From the NCBI GenBank assembly GCA_015075635.1, contig JABTUA010000002.1, positions 1,178,001 to 1,242,000 of the forward strand: 64,000 bases of DNA, in the 5' to 3' direction. The translations under genes and the position numbers were made by a program. This DNA comes from Polyangiaceae bacterium (GTDB lineage Bacteria; Myxococcota_A; Polyangia; Polyangiales; Polyangiaceae). Below are positions 16,795 to 25,459 of this stretch, one piece after another. The notes beneath the pieces are model-generated. The model searched no databases. It was not told where the DNA came from and saw only the letters and a program-made list of their open reading frames with translations. How positions within the stretch are numbered: position 1 is the stretch's first letter; the number at the start of each line of letters is the position of its first letter.

Positions 16795-17766
16795 ATGTCG
16801 AGACGCGTTTCTCTGGGCGGCGTGGTCGCGCTCGCGCTGGTCATCGCTGGCGGCCCGAGCTGCGGCTCCGAAGACGGCGGCGTGGCCGAGGGCGGAAAGT
16901 CGGGTTTCGGGGGCGGCTCGAGCGGCAGCGGCGGCAGCGCGGCCAGCTCGGGCAGCGGCGGTGGGCTCAACGTCGGCGGCGGCTCGAGCGGCGGCAGCGC
17001 CGGCGACGGCGGAGTGATCACCGGCAACGAAGACACCTGCGACGGCATCGACAACGACAACAACGGCATCATCGACGACGTGGACAAGGGCAAGGACGGC
17101 ATCTGCGACTGCCTGCGCATCGCCACGCTGGGCAACCCCGGGACGGTCGGGCAGCCCAACGTGTTCGACGCCTGGCTGGCGGCGCGCAGCACCTACGGCA
17201 CCACGGCGCTGAAGGACCAAACGCTCACGCCGACCCTGCTGAAGGAGTTTCAGGTCATCGTCAGCCAGAACGTCAGCGTGAACCACGCCTACTCCGCGAC
17301 CGAAGTGAGCGCGCTGGAGGCTTGGATCAAGGCCGGCGGCGGCTTCATGACGCTGATCGGCTACGCCGATCCGAGCGAGATCCAGAACGTGAACACGCTG
17401 CTCGCGCCCTTCGGCATGAGCTACGGGCCCGAGCAGATCCTACAGAAGCAGGGCGCGAACACCATCCCCGTGACCAACTGGGTACAACACCCGGTGACCA
17501 ACGGCGTCAGCATGATCGGGGTAGACAACGGCTACCCGGTCAACGGCGCGGGGCTGGTCCTGGCGACGGAGCAGAGCTGGAACGTCTTGCGCGCGCAGGA
17601 GGCCTCGGCGGGCAAGCTGCTGATGTGGGGCGACGAGTGGCTCACCTTCGACAGCGAGTGGAGCGGGCACCCGGAGTACCAAGTGGAGCTGTTCTGGCTG
17701 AACGCCATCAAGTGGCTCACCCCTGCGAACAACTGCCAGGTCCCGATCCCGCCCAGCATCAAGTGA
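16795..17766 (+). CDS. lipoprotein with MopE-like metal-binding motif and glutamine-amidotransferase-like fold
   Basis: A 323-residue protein: signal with lipobox GGPSCGSED (Cys24), a Gly/Ser linker (residues about 30-75) and a motif CDGIDNDNNGIIDD (about 82-95), which resembles the MopE-type calcium- or copper-binding repeat. A domain of about 220 residues follows, with strands such as FQVIVSQNVSV and an ALEAWIKAGGGFMTLIG turn. Together these recall ThuA/DUF4350-type class I amidotransferase-like folds used in carbohydrate or surface proteins. No catalytic Cys is evident in that turn. Predicted on the cell surface. It is divergent from the beta-barrel gene. Confidence 0.65.
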   Translation: MSRRVSLGGVVALALVIAGGPSCGSEDGGVAEGGKSGFGGGSSGSGGSAASSGSGGGLNVGGGSSGGSAGDGGVITGNEDTCDGIDNDNNGIIDDVDKGKDGICDCLRIATLGNPGTVGQPNVFDAWLAARSTYGTTALKDQTLTPTLLKEFQVIVSQNVSVNHAYSATEVSALEAWIKAGGGFMTLIGYADPSEIQNVNTLLAPFGMSYGPEQILQKQGANTIPVTNWVQHPVTNGVSMIGVDNGYPVNGAGLVLATEQSWNVLRAQEASAGKLLMWGDEWLTFDSEWSGHPEYQVELFWLNAIKWLTPANNCQVPIPPSIK

Positions 17767-17814
17767 GCGCCCGGATTTACACGCGCTCGAGTTTTGCTAC
17801 CCTCCGCCCTCTTT

Positions 17815-17888
17815 TCCGGTGTCGTCCAAAGGCAGGACAAGGGACTTTGAATCCCTGAATCATGGTTCGAATCCATGCGCCGGAACCA
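17815..17888 (+). tRNA. tRNA-Gln (UUG), CCA encoded
   Basis: The cloverleaf is complete. The acceptor TCCGGTG (17815-17821) pairs with CGCCGGA (17878-17884), with one T-G pair. The D stem is GTC/GAC and the anticodon stem AGGGA/TCCCT encloses loop CTTTGAA, anticodon TTG, reading CAA for Gln. The T arm CATGG-TTCGAAT-CCATG follows, with discriminator A and an encoded CCA at 17886-17888. It lies between a lipoprotein gene and an ECF sigma gene. No duplicated 3' end or integrase gene was seen next to it, so it is not an obvious island insertion site. Confidence 0.95.
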
Positions 17889-18254
17889 CTGGGCTCGCCG
17901 CGAGGCGGTCGGCCGAGCTCCGCCATCACCTCGTGGGTCTTGGCACGAGCAGATCACGATCTGCCACGGTGGCCCGAGTCGAGAACACCGGCCGGCACCG
18001 GCGCCAGCCGTTTCTGCGCCCGCCACTGACGCCGGGCGTTGCGGCGGGCAGCGGCAGCCGGAGACTCAGCCGCGTTCCGACAGTCGGTCCGTCACGAAGT
18101 TCCCGGAGGAACCCCCGACCCATCCGAGTGTCGCTCCGGCGTGGCCACCTCGCGCCTCCGGCTGCCCAGCGACCCGGCAATTCTGCTGGGCAACGCTTCG
18201 GATGACGACGCCTCGGGCCTTTCCGGCTACCGTGAGCGCGACTCCTGGTGGGAA
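17889..18254. other. intergenic region upstream of the ECF sigma gene
   Basis: The stretch from the tRNA to the preferred sigma start holds no separate gene that I can support, although the sigma frame is open back to about 18,039. A GGAACC at 18109-18114 followed after 15 bases by GTCGCT resembles an ECF-type -35/-10 pair and would suit autoregulation, but this is weak. A GC-rich dyad occurs around 17,985-18,010. Confidence 0.3.
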
Positions 18255-18863
18255 GTGTCGGACGCGGTCGAAGAGAGTGAGCTCAAGTTCATCGAGCGCC
18301 TGCGCCGGCACGACGAGCGCGCGTTCAACGAGCTCGTCGAGACCTACGAGCAGCGGGTGTTCCGTCTGGTCTTCCGCATGCTCGGCCGCCGCGACGAAGC
18401 CGAGGACATGGCGCAGGAAGTGTTCGTGCAGGTGTTCAAGGCCATCGGCACGTTTCGCGGCGACAGCAAGCTCAGTACCTGGGTCTACCGCATCGCGGTG
18501 AACCTGTGTAAGAACCGCATCAAGTACCTGTCGCGCCGGCACGACGGCACTCAGCAGGAGCTCGAGCCGGTGGCCGAGCGCGCCCCGCTGAGCGAGGCCA
18601 AGGGCGTGACCTTCGGCGACGTGGCACGCCCGGACCACATGGTGGAGGGGTTTCAGGTCGAGCAGATCGTGCACGCCTGCATCGCCGAGCTCGACCCGGA
18701 TTTCCGCGAGGTGCTGATCCTGGCGGATGTGGAAGACTTGTCGTACCAGGAGATCGCCGAGATCACCGGCCTGGCAGACGGCACCGTGAAGAGCCGAATC
18801 CACCGCGCCCGCGCCATGCTCAAGACCAAGGTGGAGCGCGCCTTGGGGGAGAAGATTCGATGA
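18255..18863 (+). CDS. ECF-family RNA polymerase sigma factor, RpoE-like
   Basis: A 202-residue sigma factor. Region 2 is clear: DERAFNELVETYEQRVFRLV, then GRRDEAEDMAQEVFVQVFKA (-10 recognition), then LSTWVYRIAVNLCKNRIKYL. Region 4 has DFREVLILADVEDLSYQEIA followed by a helix-turn-helix, GLADGTVKSRIHRARAML. The start is uncertain: the frame is open upstream, and the GTG at 18255 is chosen because sequence conserved in M. xanthus RpoE1-type factors begins just after it. The stop overlaps the ATG of the next gene (ATGA), the usual arrangement with an anti-sigma factor. Confidence 0.88.
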   Translation: MSDAVEESELKFIERLRRHDERAFNELVETYEQRVFRLVFRMLGRRDEAEDMAQEVFVQVFKAIGTFRGDSKLSTWVYRIAVNLCKNRIKYLSRRHDGTQQELEPVAERAPLSEAKGVTFGDVARPDHMVEGFQVEQIVHACIAELDPDFREVLILADVEDLSYQEIAEITGLADGTVKSRIHRARAMLKTKVERALGEKIR

Positions 18864-19225
18864 GCGACGACCCGGTCGAGGAAGCCGCCCCCGATTCGAG
18901 CGCCGAGCTCGACGAGGCCGCCGCGTCCAAGATGCGCGACCTGCTCAAGGGCGCGCTGGAGCTGAAGAAGGAAGAGCCGCCGCCGGACAGCGAGTTCTTG
19001 CGCGGCGTCCAGAAGCGCCTGCGCGACCGCAGCCGCGGGAAGTTCTACGCCGACGGCTGGAGCACCGCGAAGCACCCGCCGACGTACACGTACCTCTGGA
19101 CCAGCGTGCTGATGCTGGCGATCGTGATCGTGGTGTACGCGACGCTCCACTCGCTCGTGGGTGAGGCCGCCGAGGTGGAGAATCAGCCCGCGCCCGTGCA
19201 GATCGTGTTTCCGAAGAGCCGCTGA
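18860..19225 (+). CDS. putative membrane anti-sigma partner
   Basis: A 121-residue protein translationally coupled to the sigma factor. About 78 cytosolic residues, mostly charged helix (MRDLLKGALELKKEEPPPDS and on), precede one membrane helix at about 79-100 (YLWTSVLMLAIVIVVYATLH) and a short periplasmic tail. It lacks the HxxxCxxC zinc anti-sigma motif, so its binding mode is not the common ZAS type. An anti-sigma role is inferred only from the coupling and topology. Confidence 0.55.
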   Translation: MSDDPVEEAAPDSSAELDEAAASKMRDLLKGALELKKEEPPPDSEFLRGVQKRLRDRSRGKFYADGWSTAKHPPTYTYLWTSVLMLAIVIVVYATLHSLVGEAAEVENQPAPVQIVFPKSR

Positions 19226-19341
19226 CTCGAGGGCCCGCAACCGATGCGCAGCACCGCGCGCCCGACGCAGCCCTGGCGCCGTTCCCCTGCCGTTAGCCGG
19301 AGCAAGGCGCCGGCACGCCGCTTGAATCGATCCTGAGCGTC

Positions 19342-19914
19342 ATGCCCGCCGGTCGGCTCATCGCCTGCGCAGCGCTCGGTCTCGGCCTGGTCGGCTGCGG
19401 CCCGCTCGCGACCTTCCGCCCCGCATCGGGGCTCATGCCCGACCGGCGCATGGAAGCAGGGCTCGGCGTGTCGGCGGTCACGCCTCGCCCCTACGTGAAC
19501 GAGGGTCCGGCCAGCGCCGGGCAGGCCTGGCTCAGCGGCAACGTCGGACCGCGCTTCGCGCTCACCGGCATCGCTGCGTTCGACGACGACGCCGCAGCGC
19601 TGGGTGGCGCCGCGCGCTTCACACCGCTCAGGCTCGACCGCCTCGTCGCTGGCTTCGAGCAAGAGCTCGGCTACGCGTGGTTCGCCGTCTCCACCCCGGT
19701 CGCCGTGCGGCTCGTCGATCAGACCTGGCTCTACACGGCGCCCCGACTCGGCACCTGGGGCGTGGACCTCTCGTTCGGCGTTCCCGTCGGGCTGAGCGTG
19801 CGCGTCTACGACGGGCTGATGCTGCGCGCGGAGTGGCAGCGCAGCTGGCAGGACTTCAAGTACTACAACAAGCGCGACCATTACGGCCTTGCCGTCGCGC
19901 ACCAGTTCCCGTGA
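19342..19914 (+). CDS. lipoprotein with beta-rich mature domain (190 aa)
   Basis: Signal peptide with lipobox GLVGCGPLA (MPAGRLIACAALGLGLVGC), ATG at 19342. The mature part has alternating strands (WGVDLSFGVPVGLSVRVYD, GLMLRAEWQRSWQDFKYY) and ends in a probable outer-membrane-like strand with terminal Phe-Pro. No family recognised; the pattern suggests a small outer-membrane-associated protein. It could share a transcript with the neighbouring lipoprotein gene at 20042, 127 bp downstream, which looks similar in style. Confidence 0.6.
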   Translation: MPAGRLIACAALGLGLVGCGPLATFRPASGLMPDRRMEAGLGVSAVTPRPYVNEGPASAGQAWLSGNVGPRFALTGIAAFDDDAAALGGAARFTPLRLDRLVAGFEQELGYAWFAVSTPVAVRLVDQTWLYTAPRLGTWGVDLSFGVPVGLSVRVYDGLMLRAEWQRSWQDFKYYNKRDHYGLAVAHQFP

Positions 19915-20041
19915 GAAAGGCAGTTCGCGCGGTGCCGCACGGCGCTCACACCTGAGGCTCGCGAAGCACGTCTCGCTCCCTCACCTCCAAGCGTTTTCGG
20001 GGACTTCCGCCTGGCACGCGGGCTGCTACCGTCACCGTCCC

Positions 20042-20854
20042 ATGTGGCGAAGAGCGCTTCCTATCCTGATTGCTTTCAGTTGGGGCTGCACGACCCTCGG
20101 GCCCATGCCCGCGATCACCGCGCAGTCCGTGGTGCCGACCCCTCGGCCCGGTGTCGAGGCCCAGATCGCGGCCGTGCCCGGCTACTACCTGTCCGAGTCC
20201 GTGCAAGAAGACGCGAACGGCACCGCGATGGGCCAGGCCGCGGTGATGTTCGAGCCTGGGGAGCTGATCGGCGTGCCGGGCCTGGCGATCGGCGGCCGCT
20301 ACGTCGGCGACAAGGAGAACGGCGGCTACCCGGAGCCCATGCTCCGCTACCGCCGGTACGTGGACCCGAACGAGGTCTTCGCGCTCGGCGGCGTGATCCA
20401 CGGCGGCTACGGCCACGGCTCGGCGAGCCGAGCTTCGTACGAGGCAACCCGCGGCGGCGCCGAGCTCGGCTTCGACCTGCGCACCACGCCCAGGAGCCAG
20501 TGGATCGAGGTGCACTTCGCCGGCAGCGTCGGCGTCACGGGCCTGGATGCCAGCGGAGACTACTGCCTGGACACGAGCGGACGCTGGGGCGTCGATTGCC
20601 CGGACGAGCCGGATCCGGTGACGCTGACCCACGCCACGGCCTCCGGTTTCTACCCGTCTGCGTCGGGCGCCATCGCGCTCGATCTGGCGCGCCACCTGAG
20701 CGGCGTGCTGCACGGCGGGCGCATCGCGCTGCACGGCGCGATCGGGCGCATGCCCCGCGTGGAGGGCGGCGAGCAGACTTCCGGCGAGACGTACACGGCC
20801 GCCGGGCTCTCGGTCACGCTGGGGCTCGGCGCGCGCGAGCCCGACAAGCGCTGA
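20042..20854 (+). CDS. lipoprotein, beta-rich, function unknown (270 aa)
   Basis: ATG at 20042 gives MWRRALPILIAFSWGCTTLG, a compact signal with lipobox SWGC and Cys16; open frame further upstream lacks a signal. The mature protein alternates Gly-rich strands (LAIGGRYVGDKENGGY, AELGFDLRTTPRSQWIEVHF, SVTLGLGARE), suggesting a small beta-barrel or beta-sandwich attached to the outer membrane. One Cys pair (CLDTSGRWGVDC) probably closes a loop. It ends four bases from the convergent PP2C stop. No named family. Confidence 0.6.
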   Translation: MWRRALPILIAFSWGCTTLGPMPAITAQSVVPTPRPGVEAQIAAVPGYYLSESVQEDANGTAMGQAAVMFEPGELIGVPGLAIGGRYVGDKENGGYPEPMLRYRRYVDPNEVFALGGVIHGGYGHGSASRASYEATRGGAELGFDLRTTPRSQWIEVHFAGSVGVTGLDASGDYCLDTSGRWGVDCPDEPDPVTLTHATASGFYPSASGAIALDLARHLSGVLHGGRIALHGAIGRMPRVEGGEQTSGETYTAAGLSVTLGLGAREPDKR

Positions 20855-20857
20855 GCC

Positions 20858-21631
20858 TCACTCGATCCAACGCGCCAGGATGCAGGTCACGTTGTCCGGG
20901 CCGCCGTTCTCGTTGGCGGCCTCGATCAGGCGGCTGGTCGCGGTGGGCAAGTCCGGCGCGTTCAGCACGATCTCTTGGATCTTCTCGTCGGTGACCGGCC
21001 CCGACAGCCCGTCGGTGCAAAGCAGCACCGTGTCGCCGGCGCGCGGAGCTTCGAAGCGCGTGTCCACCTTGACGGTGTCCTTCATGCCAAGCGCCCGGAC
21101 GATCACGTTCTTGTGGGGGAAGTTCGCGATCTCTTCCTCCGTCAGCCGCTTCATCTTCTTGTAGTCGTTGAGCAGCGAGTGGTCCTCGGTGAGCGCTTCG
21201 ATCTTCTCGTCGCGCACCCGGTAGACGCGGCTGTCACCGACGTGCGCGACGTAGATGCCGTCCTCGACGGCGAACAGCGCGACCAACGTGGTCCCCATGC
21301 CGCGCTGCTTGGCATTGCGCTGCGCCTGCTCGTAGATGCGCAGGTTGCAGAGCTTGATGCCGGTCACCAGGCGGTTCTCTTCGTACCCCTTGGTGCGGTC
21401 CATCTTGTAGGGCCAAGTGCGCTCCGGATCGTCCGCTGTCGCTGCAAAGAACTCTTGCAGCGTGTCGACGGCCATCTTGGACGCGACCTCGCCGGAGGCG
21501 TGCCCGCCCATGCCGTCCGCCACGACGTAGAGTCCGTACTCCGCGAAGATCGCGAAGTTGTCTTCGTTGTGGTTGCGCTTCCGACCGACATCGGTCTGGC
21601 CAGCAACCTCGATGCGCAGGGGCCGACTCAC
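20858..21631 (-). CDS. PP2C-type serine/threonine protein phosphatase
   Basis: A 257-residue metal-dependent phosphatase of the bacterial Stp/PrpC group that reverses Ser/Thr kinase signalling. The metal-site motifs are all present: RNHNEDNF near the N-terminus, VADGMGGHASGEVAS, MGTTLVALF, HVGDSRVYRVR, CTDGLSGPVTD and the C-terminal ENGGPDNVT. There is no membrane segment, so it is cytoplasmic. It starts with GTG at 21631. An insertion with the kinase-like region around residues 85-110 (KMDRTKGYEENRLVTGIKLC) is slightly longer than in PrpC. The cognate kinase is not adjacent. Confidence 0.92.
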   Translation of the reverse strand: MSRPLRIEVAGQTDVGRKRNHNEDNFAIFAEYGLYVVADGMGGHASGEVASKMAVDTLQEFFAATADDPERTWPYKMDRTKGYEENRLVTGIKLCNLRIYEQAQRNAKQRGMGTTLVALFAVEDGIYVAHVGDSRVYRVRDEKIEALTEDHSLLNDYKKMKRLTEEEIANFPHKNVIVRALGMKDTVKVDTRFEAPRAGDTVLLCTDGLSGPVTDEKIQEIVLNAPDLPTATSRLIEAANENGGPDNVTCILARWIE

Positions 21632-21760
21632 GGGTAATTCTGCGGAAGGCTTCTGGGTTTCCGCAAAATCCTTTTACCAGCCTGCCCGGGCGGAGCCTAG
21701 GGGGTGAAACGAGGTCGCCCCACGTCCGGCACGCTTTCGAGCAAAAGCGCGACCTTTCCC

Positions 21761-22912
21761 CTAGTAACCGGGGTCGTTGGCCCGGGGGCGCTGCCTGAAG
21801 CCCGGCTGGCGCTTCCAGGGATCCATGCGCCGGAAGCCCGGTCGCTCCGGTCCGCGCAGGCTCATCCGCACCTCCCGGTAGCGTCCGGCGCCGAAGACCA
21901 GGAGCTCCACGCTCTGGCCGGAGCGGGCTCGCAGGGCGTCCGCGAGCGCCTCGGGTGTGGTCACCGCCGCACCACCGACCGCGACGATGGTGTCGGCGCC
22001 GGGCCGCAGGCCAGCTGCGGCGGCGCGGCTCCGCGGGGTCACCGAGAGCACGCGCACGCCTTTCACGGCGCCCGCGTCGTGGGCCACGCCGCGAATGCCG
22101 AAGGGCGGCGCGGGCTGAGGGCTCGCCGCGGTCACGCTGCGGAGGAAGTCCTTGATGGCCGCGACGGGCGCCGCATAGGGGGCCAACGTACAGCCCTTGT
22201 CCGCGGGGGGCGCGCACGCCTGCGAGAGCACCGCGACGACGTCGCCTCGCTCGTCGATCACCGGCGAGCCGAGCTCCGACGCCTTGTGCTTGCTCGCCAG
22301 CACCAGCGCGCCGTCGAGCTGGGCGTTGTCGCCGCCGACCAGCTTGGCCGTCTCCTTGACGCGCACGGCGACGGTTGCCAGGTCCTTCGGCCCGGGGCTG
22401 AAGGCAGTGAGCTTCGCGTCTTTGGTGCTCGCGCTGCCGCGCGACGCGCGCAGCCCGACGTCCGAGCGCCGCGCCGCAGGGGCGACCAGCGCCAGGTCCC
22501 AGGCGCGATCGCTCTGGATCAGGCGCACGCGCGTGGTGCTCCCGTCCGCGAAACGCGCGTCCACGTCGTTGCCGTGACCGAGCGGTGAGAGCGCGGTGAG
22601 GATGCGCCCGTCGCCCGCGAGGACCGTGCCCACACCGATGGGCTTGCCCGCGCGCAGGAGCGCCACCACCTGGCGGCGCGCGCGGTCGAGCGGCTTCTCG
22701 TTCGGATCGACCTTCGCCTCGCCCGCGATGAACGGCGGCGGGGTCGAAGGATCCACCTCCACTGCCTTCTCCAGCGGCGTCGGCGGAGGATCAGGCGAGC
22801 GGAATGGAGAGGGTGGAGTCGCTTGCGCGAGGGCGCTGCCGCCCAGCGTGAAGAGAACCCAGCCGAGTGAAGCGGCGTGGAGGAAGGGACGAGCGTTCAC
22901 GGGCCCGAGCAT
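21761..22912 (-). CDS. secreted HtrA-like PDZ protein, probably not proteolytic
   Basis: A 383-residue exported protein (signal about 6-28, ending SALAQA; the start may be GTG at 22900). Residues about 80-265 follow the trypsin-like S1C layout (GVGTVLAGDGRILTALSPLG, SDRAWDLALVAP, LGSPVIDERGDVVAVLSQAC) and about 275-355 form a PDZ domain (GVRVLSVTPRSRAAAAGLRP). The Asp position is kept in WDLALV. The His expected in the TNNHV position is Ser in TALSP, and the Ser of GNSGG is not conserved (ELGSP). It is therefore likely a pseudoprotease. Its role, for example in binding exported proteins, is inferred. Confidence 0.7.
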   Translation of the reverse strand: MLGPVNARPFLHAASLGWVLFTLGGSALAQATPPSPFRSPDPPPTPLEKAVEVDPSTPPPFIAGEAKVDPNEKPLDRARRQVVALLRAGKPIGVGTVLAGDGRILTALSPLGHGNDVDARFADGSTTRVRLIQSDRAWDLALVAPAARRSDVGLRASRGSASTKDAKLTAFSPGPKDLATVAVRVKETAKLVGGDNAQLDGALVLASKHKASELGSPVIDERGDVVAVLSQACAPPADKGCTLAPYAAPVAAIKDFLRSVTAASPQPAPPFGIRGVAHDAGAVKGVRVLSVTPRSRAAAAGLRPGADTIVAVGGAAVTTPEALADALRARSGQSVELLVFGAGRYREVRMSLRGPERPGFRRMDPWKRQPGFRQRPRANDPGY

Positions 22913-22927
22913 AGCGCCGCGCGGGGC

Positions 22928-23608
22928 TCAGGGCGAGGCGACAAGCTCGCGGATCCCTCGCTCGCCGGCGACGATGACCCGGTCCGCGCGGCCCACGAAC
23001 AGGCCCGTCTCCACCACCCCGGCGATGGCGCGCAGGCGCTGGTCGAGCTCACCGGGATCGGCGATGGGCCCGACGTGCACGTCGTAGATGAAGTTGCCGG
23101 CGTCCGTGAGCCAGGCTCGGCCCTCGCGCTGCCGGAGCGCCACGCGGCCGAAGCGCTCGAGCGCGCGCACGGTGGCGCCGTGGCCGAAGCCGAGCACCTC
23201 GACGGGTACCGGCCACTTCTCGCCGAGCTGCTCGCTGAGCTTGCTGTCGTCCACGATGATGACGTTCACGCGGGAGGAGAAGTTGACGATCTTCTCGCGA
23301 GCGTGACAGCCGCCGCCGCCTTTGATCAGATCCAATGCCGCGCTCACCTCGTCCGCGCCATCCACGCTGAGCGCGATGTCCCAGGGCCCTTCGTCCGAGA
23401 GCAGCGGAATGCCGAGCGCCGCAGCCTGCGTGCGGCTGGCTTCGCTGGTCGCGACGCCCACGAGCCTCCGACCGCTTCGCACCAACTCGCCGACCGCGTC
23501 GATGAAGAGCTTCGCCGTCGAGCCCGACCCGAGCCCGATGGTGCCCGCTTCCGGCAGGAGCGCGAGGGCCGCGCGAGCCGCCAGGCGCTTGGCCTCGTCC
23601 TGGGTCAT
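22928..23608 (-). CDS. rpiA: ribose-5-phosphate isomerase A
   Basis: A 226-residue enzyme interconverting ribose 5-phosphate and ribulose 5-phosphate in the pentose phosphate pathway. Phosphate-binding TIGLGSGSTAK, catalytic SVDGADEV and the DLIKGGGGCHAREK segment match RpiA well, and the length is normal. The ATG at 23608 (MTQDEAKRLAARAA) is preferred to ATGs at 23635 and further upstream, because homologous sequence begins there. It is divergent from the peptidase lipoprotein gene, about 112 bp apart. Confidence 0.95.
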   Translation of the reverse strand: MTQDEAKRLAARAALALLPEAGTIGLGSGSTAKLFIDAVGELVRSGRRLVGVATSEASRTQAAALGIPLLSDEGPWDIALSVDGADEVSAALDLIKGGGGCHAREKIVNFSSRVNVIIVDDSKLSEQLGEKWPVPVEVLGFGHGATVRALERFGRVALRQREGRAWLTDAGNFIYDVHVGPIADPGELDQRLRAIAGVVETGLFVGRADRVIVAGERGIRELVASP

Positions 23609-23720
23609 GGGGCGCGGATCAAGCACGGCCCACATGAGCACACAAGGTGCCTGAAAACTTTGCTGTGGATGGGGCCCTCGGAACGTCCATATTGCGGAAG
23701 CCCAGAGGAACAGCCGCCGT

Positions 23721-25370
23721 ATGACTCCACGAAGCCCCGTGACTCGCTCCCTCGCCCCAGTTCGCGTCGCCGCACTCGGTCTCATCGCGCTTGGTTTCGG
23801 CTACGGCTGCACGACCCGTGAGAGCCGACCGGCCTACCAGCCCGCGCCTTACCCGGGCGGCTACGCCGTCGCCCAGAACCCGCCCCCGCCGGCGCCGCCG
23901 CCGCCGGTGCAGCAACCGCCGACCTTCTTCGGCTTCCAGCTGCCGCCGCTGCCGCCGCCCCCGCCCGCCTCGGCGTTCCAGCTCCCACAGCCGCCGGCCG
24001 GCTGGGGCAGCTTGGGCGGCATCCCCATCCCGCCGATCCCCGGGCTGCCGGGCCAGCCGGCCACGCCGCCACCGGGCGGACAGCCGAGCACGCCGCCCGC
24101 CGCCAAGGGCCTGAAGGGTTGCGGCGTCGCCAACGTCGGCGGCGAGCAATTCCTGCTCGACTGCATGACGCCCACCTACGCGAACGTGGCGGAGGCCAGC
24201 CAATACGTCGTGCGCCGCAAGGCGTTCAACGTGAGCGCGGCGCACGAAGGTGCCGATCCGCTCCCCGCCGTGGTCGATCACCGCGCCGCTGGCAAAGAAG
24301 GGCCAGTGCGCAGCCAGGGGCCGGTCGGCGCGTGCACGGCCTTCTCGCTGGCGACGGCCATCGATCACGCCATCGCAACCACCAGCGGTGCGCCCGGCAA
24401 CGTGAGCGTGATGCAGGTCTGGGCCCGCTATCACTACCCGACCATGCAAGACGCCGTGTCGGGCAACAAGGGACGCTCCCTCGCCGTCGAGAGCTCTTGG
24501 CCGTACGACAAGGTCGAGGCCTGCAAGTACTGGTCGGGCCCGGGCTGCGACTGCGGCTCCATGCTCGATGTGTCGTGCAACCAGCCGGTGAACAGCACGA
24601 AGCTCGGCCAGCTGGACTCCGCGCCCACCGCAAAGGTCACCAACATCACGCGCCTACCGGATGGCGATCTCTCCGAGTTCAAGGGCGCCCTGGCCAAGGG
24701 CCAGGACATCTGGTTCGCGATGTACGTGAACGACGCGTTCCAGTCGGTGAAGGGCTCGCCGGCGGTGGTGCCGGACGGTGACTTCCGCCCCGCCGGCTCG
24801 GGCCACGCAATGGTGCTCGCGGGCTACAAGGTGCAGTCGAACGGCACCTACTTCCTGATCCACAACAGCTGGGGCACCAAGTGGGGCGACGGCGGCTACG
24901 CCTGGATCCACGAGAAGACGCTCTCCACGAACCTCCGCTACGCCTACCTGGTGGACGTGAGCACGCCGAGCGGCGGCGACAAGCCGAACAAACCCGGCGA
25001 GCCCACGCCGCCCACGCCGAGCCCCGGCGATTGCCCGCCCGGCCTCGTCCCCGACAGCGGCATCCCCATCTGCATGCCGCCCTGCCCCGACGGCAGCCCG
25101 CGCCACTTCAACACCTGCCCCGTGGCGCAGAACCAGAGCCAGTGCCCGCCCGGCAAGGTGAACATCTTCGGCTTCTGCGTGACCGCACCGAAGTCGGGCT
25201 TCGGGCAGGACACCGCCACCGGCGTGAAGCACTCGTGCGGCGCCGGCGGCTGCACCTACCTGGTGCCCAAGGGCAGCGCGGGCTGTAACCTCCCGGTCTG
25301 CGTGAAGTCGTGCCCGAGCCCGAAGTACTTGCTGACGGCGGGGCCGCTCGGGCTCGGCTGCGCGGAGTGA
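23721..25370 (+). CDS. lipoprotein papain-like cysteine peptidase (family C1)
   Basis: A 549-residue protein with lipobox FGYGCTTRE (Cys30) and a Pro-rich linker to about residue 130. The papain-like domain has an intact site: Gln199 and Cys205 in SQGPVGACTAFS, His362 in GSGHAMVLAGY, Asn382 in HNSWGTKWGDGGY. After about residue 420 comes a Pro linker and a Cys-rich tail with paired cysteines (GDCPPGLVPDSG through VCVKSCPSP), ending GLGCAE. Outer-leaflet location is expected. The last 81 nt (25290-25370) recur downstream as displaced partial copies, which makes the 3' end of this gene the likely target of repeated insertion. Confidence 0.88.
   Translation: MTPRSPVTRSLAPVRVAALGLIALGFGYGCTTRESRPAYQPAPYPGGYAVAQNPPPPAPPPPVQQPPTFFGFQLPPLPPPPPASAFQLPQPPAGWGSLGGIPIPPIPGLPGQPATPPPGGQPSTPPAAKGLKGCGVANVGGEQFLLDCMTPTYANVAEASQYVVRRKAFNVSAAHEGADPLPAVVDHRAAGKEGPVRSQGPVGACTAFSLATAIDHAIATTSGAPGNVSVMQVWARYHYPTMQDAVSGNKGRSLAVESSWPYDKVEACKYWSGPGCDCGSMLDVSCNQPVNSTKLGQLDSAPTAKVTNITRLPDGDLSEFKGALAKGQDIWFAMYVNDAFQSVKGSPAVVPDGDFRPAGSGHAMVLAGYKVQSNGTYFLIHNSWGTKWGDGGYAWIHEKTLSTNLRYAYLVDVSTPSGGDKPNKPGEPTPPTPSPGDCPPGLVPDSGIPICMPPCPDGSPRHFNTCPVAQNQSQCPPGKVNIFGFCVTAPKSGFGQDTATGVKHSCGAGGCTYLVPKGSAGCNLPVCVKSCPSPKYLLTAGPLGLGCAE
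25290..25370 (+). repeat. parental copy of the 81-nt peptidase 3' end that recurs downstream
   Basis: Codons for LPVCVKSCPSPKYLLTAG followed by PLGLGCAE and the stop. Related 81-nt tails with their own stop codons end at 26169, 29698 and 30512, and a short fragment of the junction lies at 31016-31045. This copy is the only one in its native reading frame and is the reference for the comparison. Confidence 0.9.
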
Positions 25371-25377
25371 GGTGAGT

Positions 25378-25406
25378 CGGTTCAAAGCGCGCTCGCAGCG
25401 GAACCG
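25378..25406 (+). terminator. possible hairpin after the peptidase gene
   Basis: CGGTTC at 25378-25383 and GAACCG at 25401-25406 can pair around a 17-nt loop, starting 7 bases after the stop. There is no U-tract, so termination is only a possibility. Confidence 0.25.
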
Positions 25407-25459
25407 GCTTTGCCACGCCGCGCGGCAACTCGGTCGCTAACGGGCTGAGGAGCGTTTGC

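Noticed and set aside
17815..17888. tRNA-Gln as an attachment site of a genomic island
   Set aside because: No duplicated tRNA 3' end and no integrase gene nearby.
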